Positions 7,681 through 7,719 of a stretch of 7,719 nt of DNA are shown piece by piece. A program made the position numbers and the translations under genes. How positions within the stretch are numbered: the stretch's first letter is position 1; every line of letters starts with the position of its first letter. This DNA is from an uncultured Porphyromonadaceae bacterium (GTDB lineage: Bacteria; Bacteroidota; Bacteroidia; Bacteroidales; Muribaculaceae). Where the stretch lies: assembly GCA_905193395.1 (NCBI GenBank), contig CAJJOO010000058.1, positions 1 to 7,719 of the forward strand, written 5' to 3'. The notes under the pieces were generated by a model. That model did not search any database. It saw only the letters and a program-made list of their open reading frames with translations, and had not been told where the DNA came from.

Positions 7681-7719
7681 GAAAAAATTTAACAATAGAG
7701 AGGGTCTGCGGGTTCATGG

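Noticed and set aside
7583..7717. A 44-codon minus-strand open frame starting at the right edge and overlapping the pfkA start
   Set aside because: It runs through the promoter element and the hairpin, overlaps pfkA out of frame, and its length is within chance expectation; no family is recognised.

Overview
This 7.7-kb window is GC-rich (roughly 60% by eye) and contains six protein-coding genes, all on the minus strand. It looks like chromosomal DNA from a member of the order Bacteroidales. The signs are a Bacteroidetes-style promoter (TAnnTTTG element) in the only AT-rich gap, starts without strong Shine-Dalgarno sequences, a lipoprotein of a type common in Bacteroidetes (Cys followed by SIGRPEGGP, then an Ig-like Big_5 domain), and characteristic PolA and PfkA sequences. 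Muribaculaceae is a plausible family, but the sequence alone does not settle it.

In the direction of transcription (high to low coordinates) the layout is: a 115-bp AT-rich leader with a promoter (7605-7719); pfkA, ATP-dependent 6-phosphofructokinase (6624-7604); a large Ig-like lipoprotein gene (4883-6607) whose last 123 codons (4605-4976) lie in another frame because of an apparent one-base deletion; an 80-bp gap with a ten-G tract; an exported, probably outer-membrane protein of unknown function (3439-4524); ispF of the MEP isoprenoid pathway (2921-3424); a Cof-type HAD phosphatase (2076-2924); and polA, DNA polymerase I (from 2086, running off the left edge at position 1). Junctions are tight: 16, 80 and 14 bp gaps, a 4-bp ATGA overlap and an 11-bp overlap. 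The promoter upstream of pfkA is the only good one seen, so a single polycistronic unit is likely, although the gene products belong to unrelated processes (glycolysis, envelope, isoprenoids, phosphate-ester hydrolysis, DNA repair/replication).

Most of the window is housekeeping. I see no mobile element, CRISPR array, RNA gene or defence system. Two observations deserve attention. First, PolA keeps an intact 5'-nuclease site and polymerase motif A, but every metal-binding carboxylate expected in the central 3'-5' exonuclease domain is replaced, so the enzyme is predicted not to proofread. Second, the lipoprotein gene carries a frameshift that cuts off a conserved C-terminal calcium-loop-like segment and a low-complexity acidic/RG-rich tail. 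The frameshift may be a real mutation or a sequencing error.
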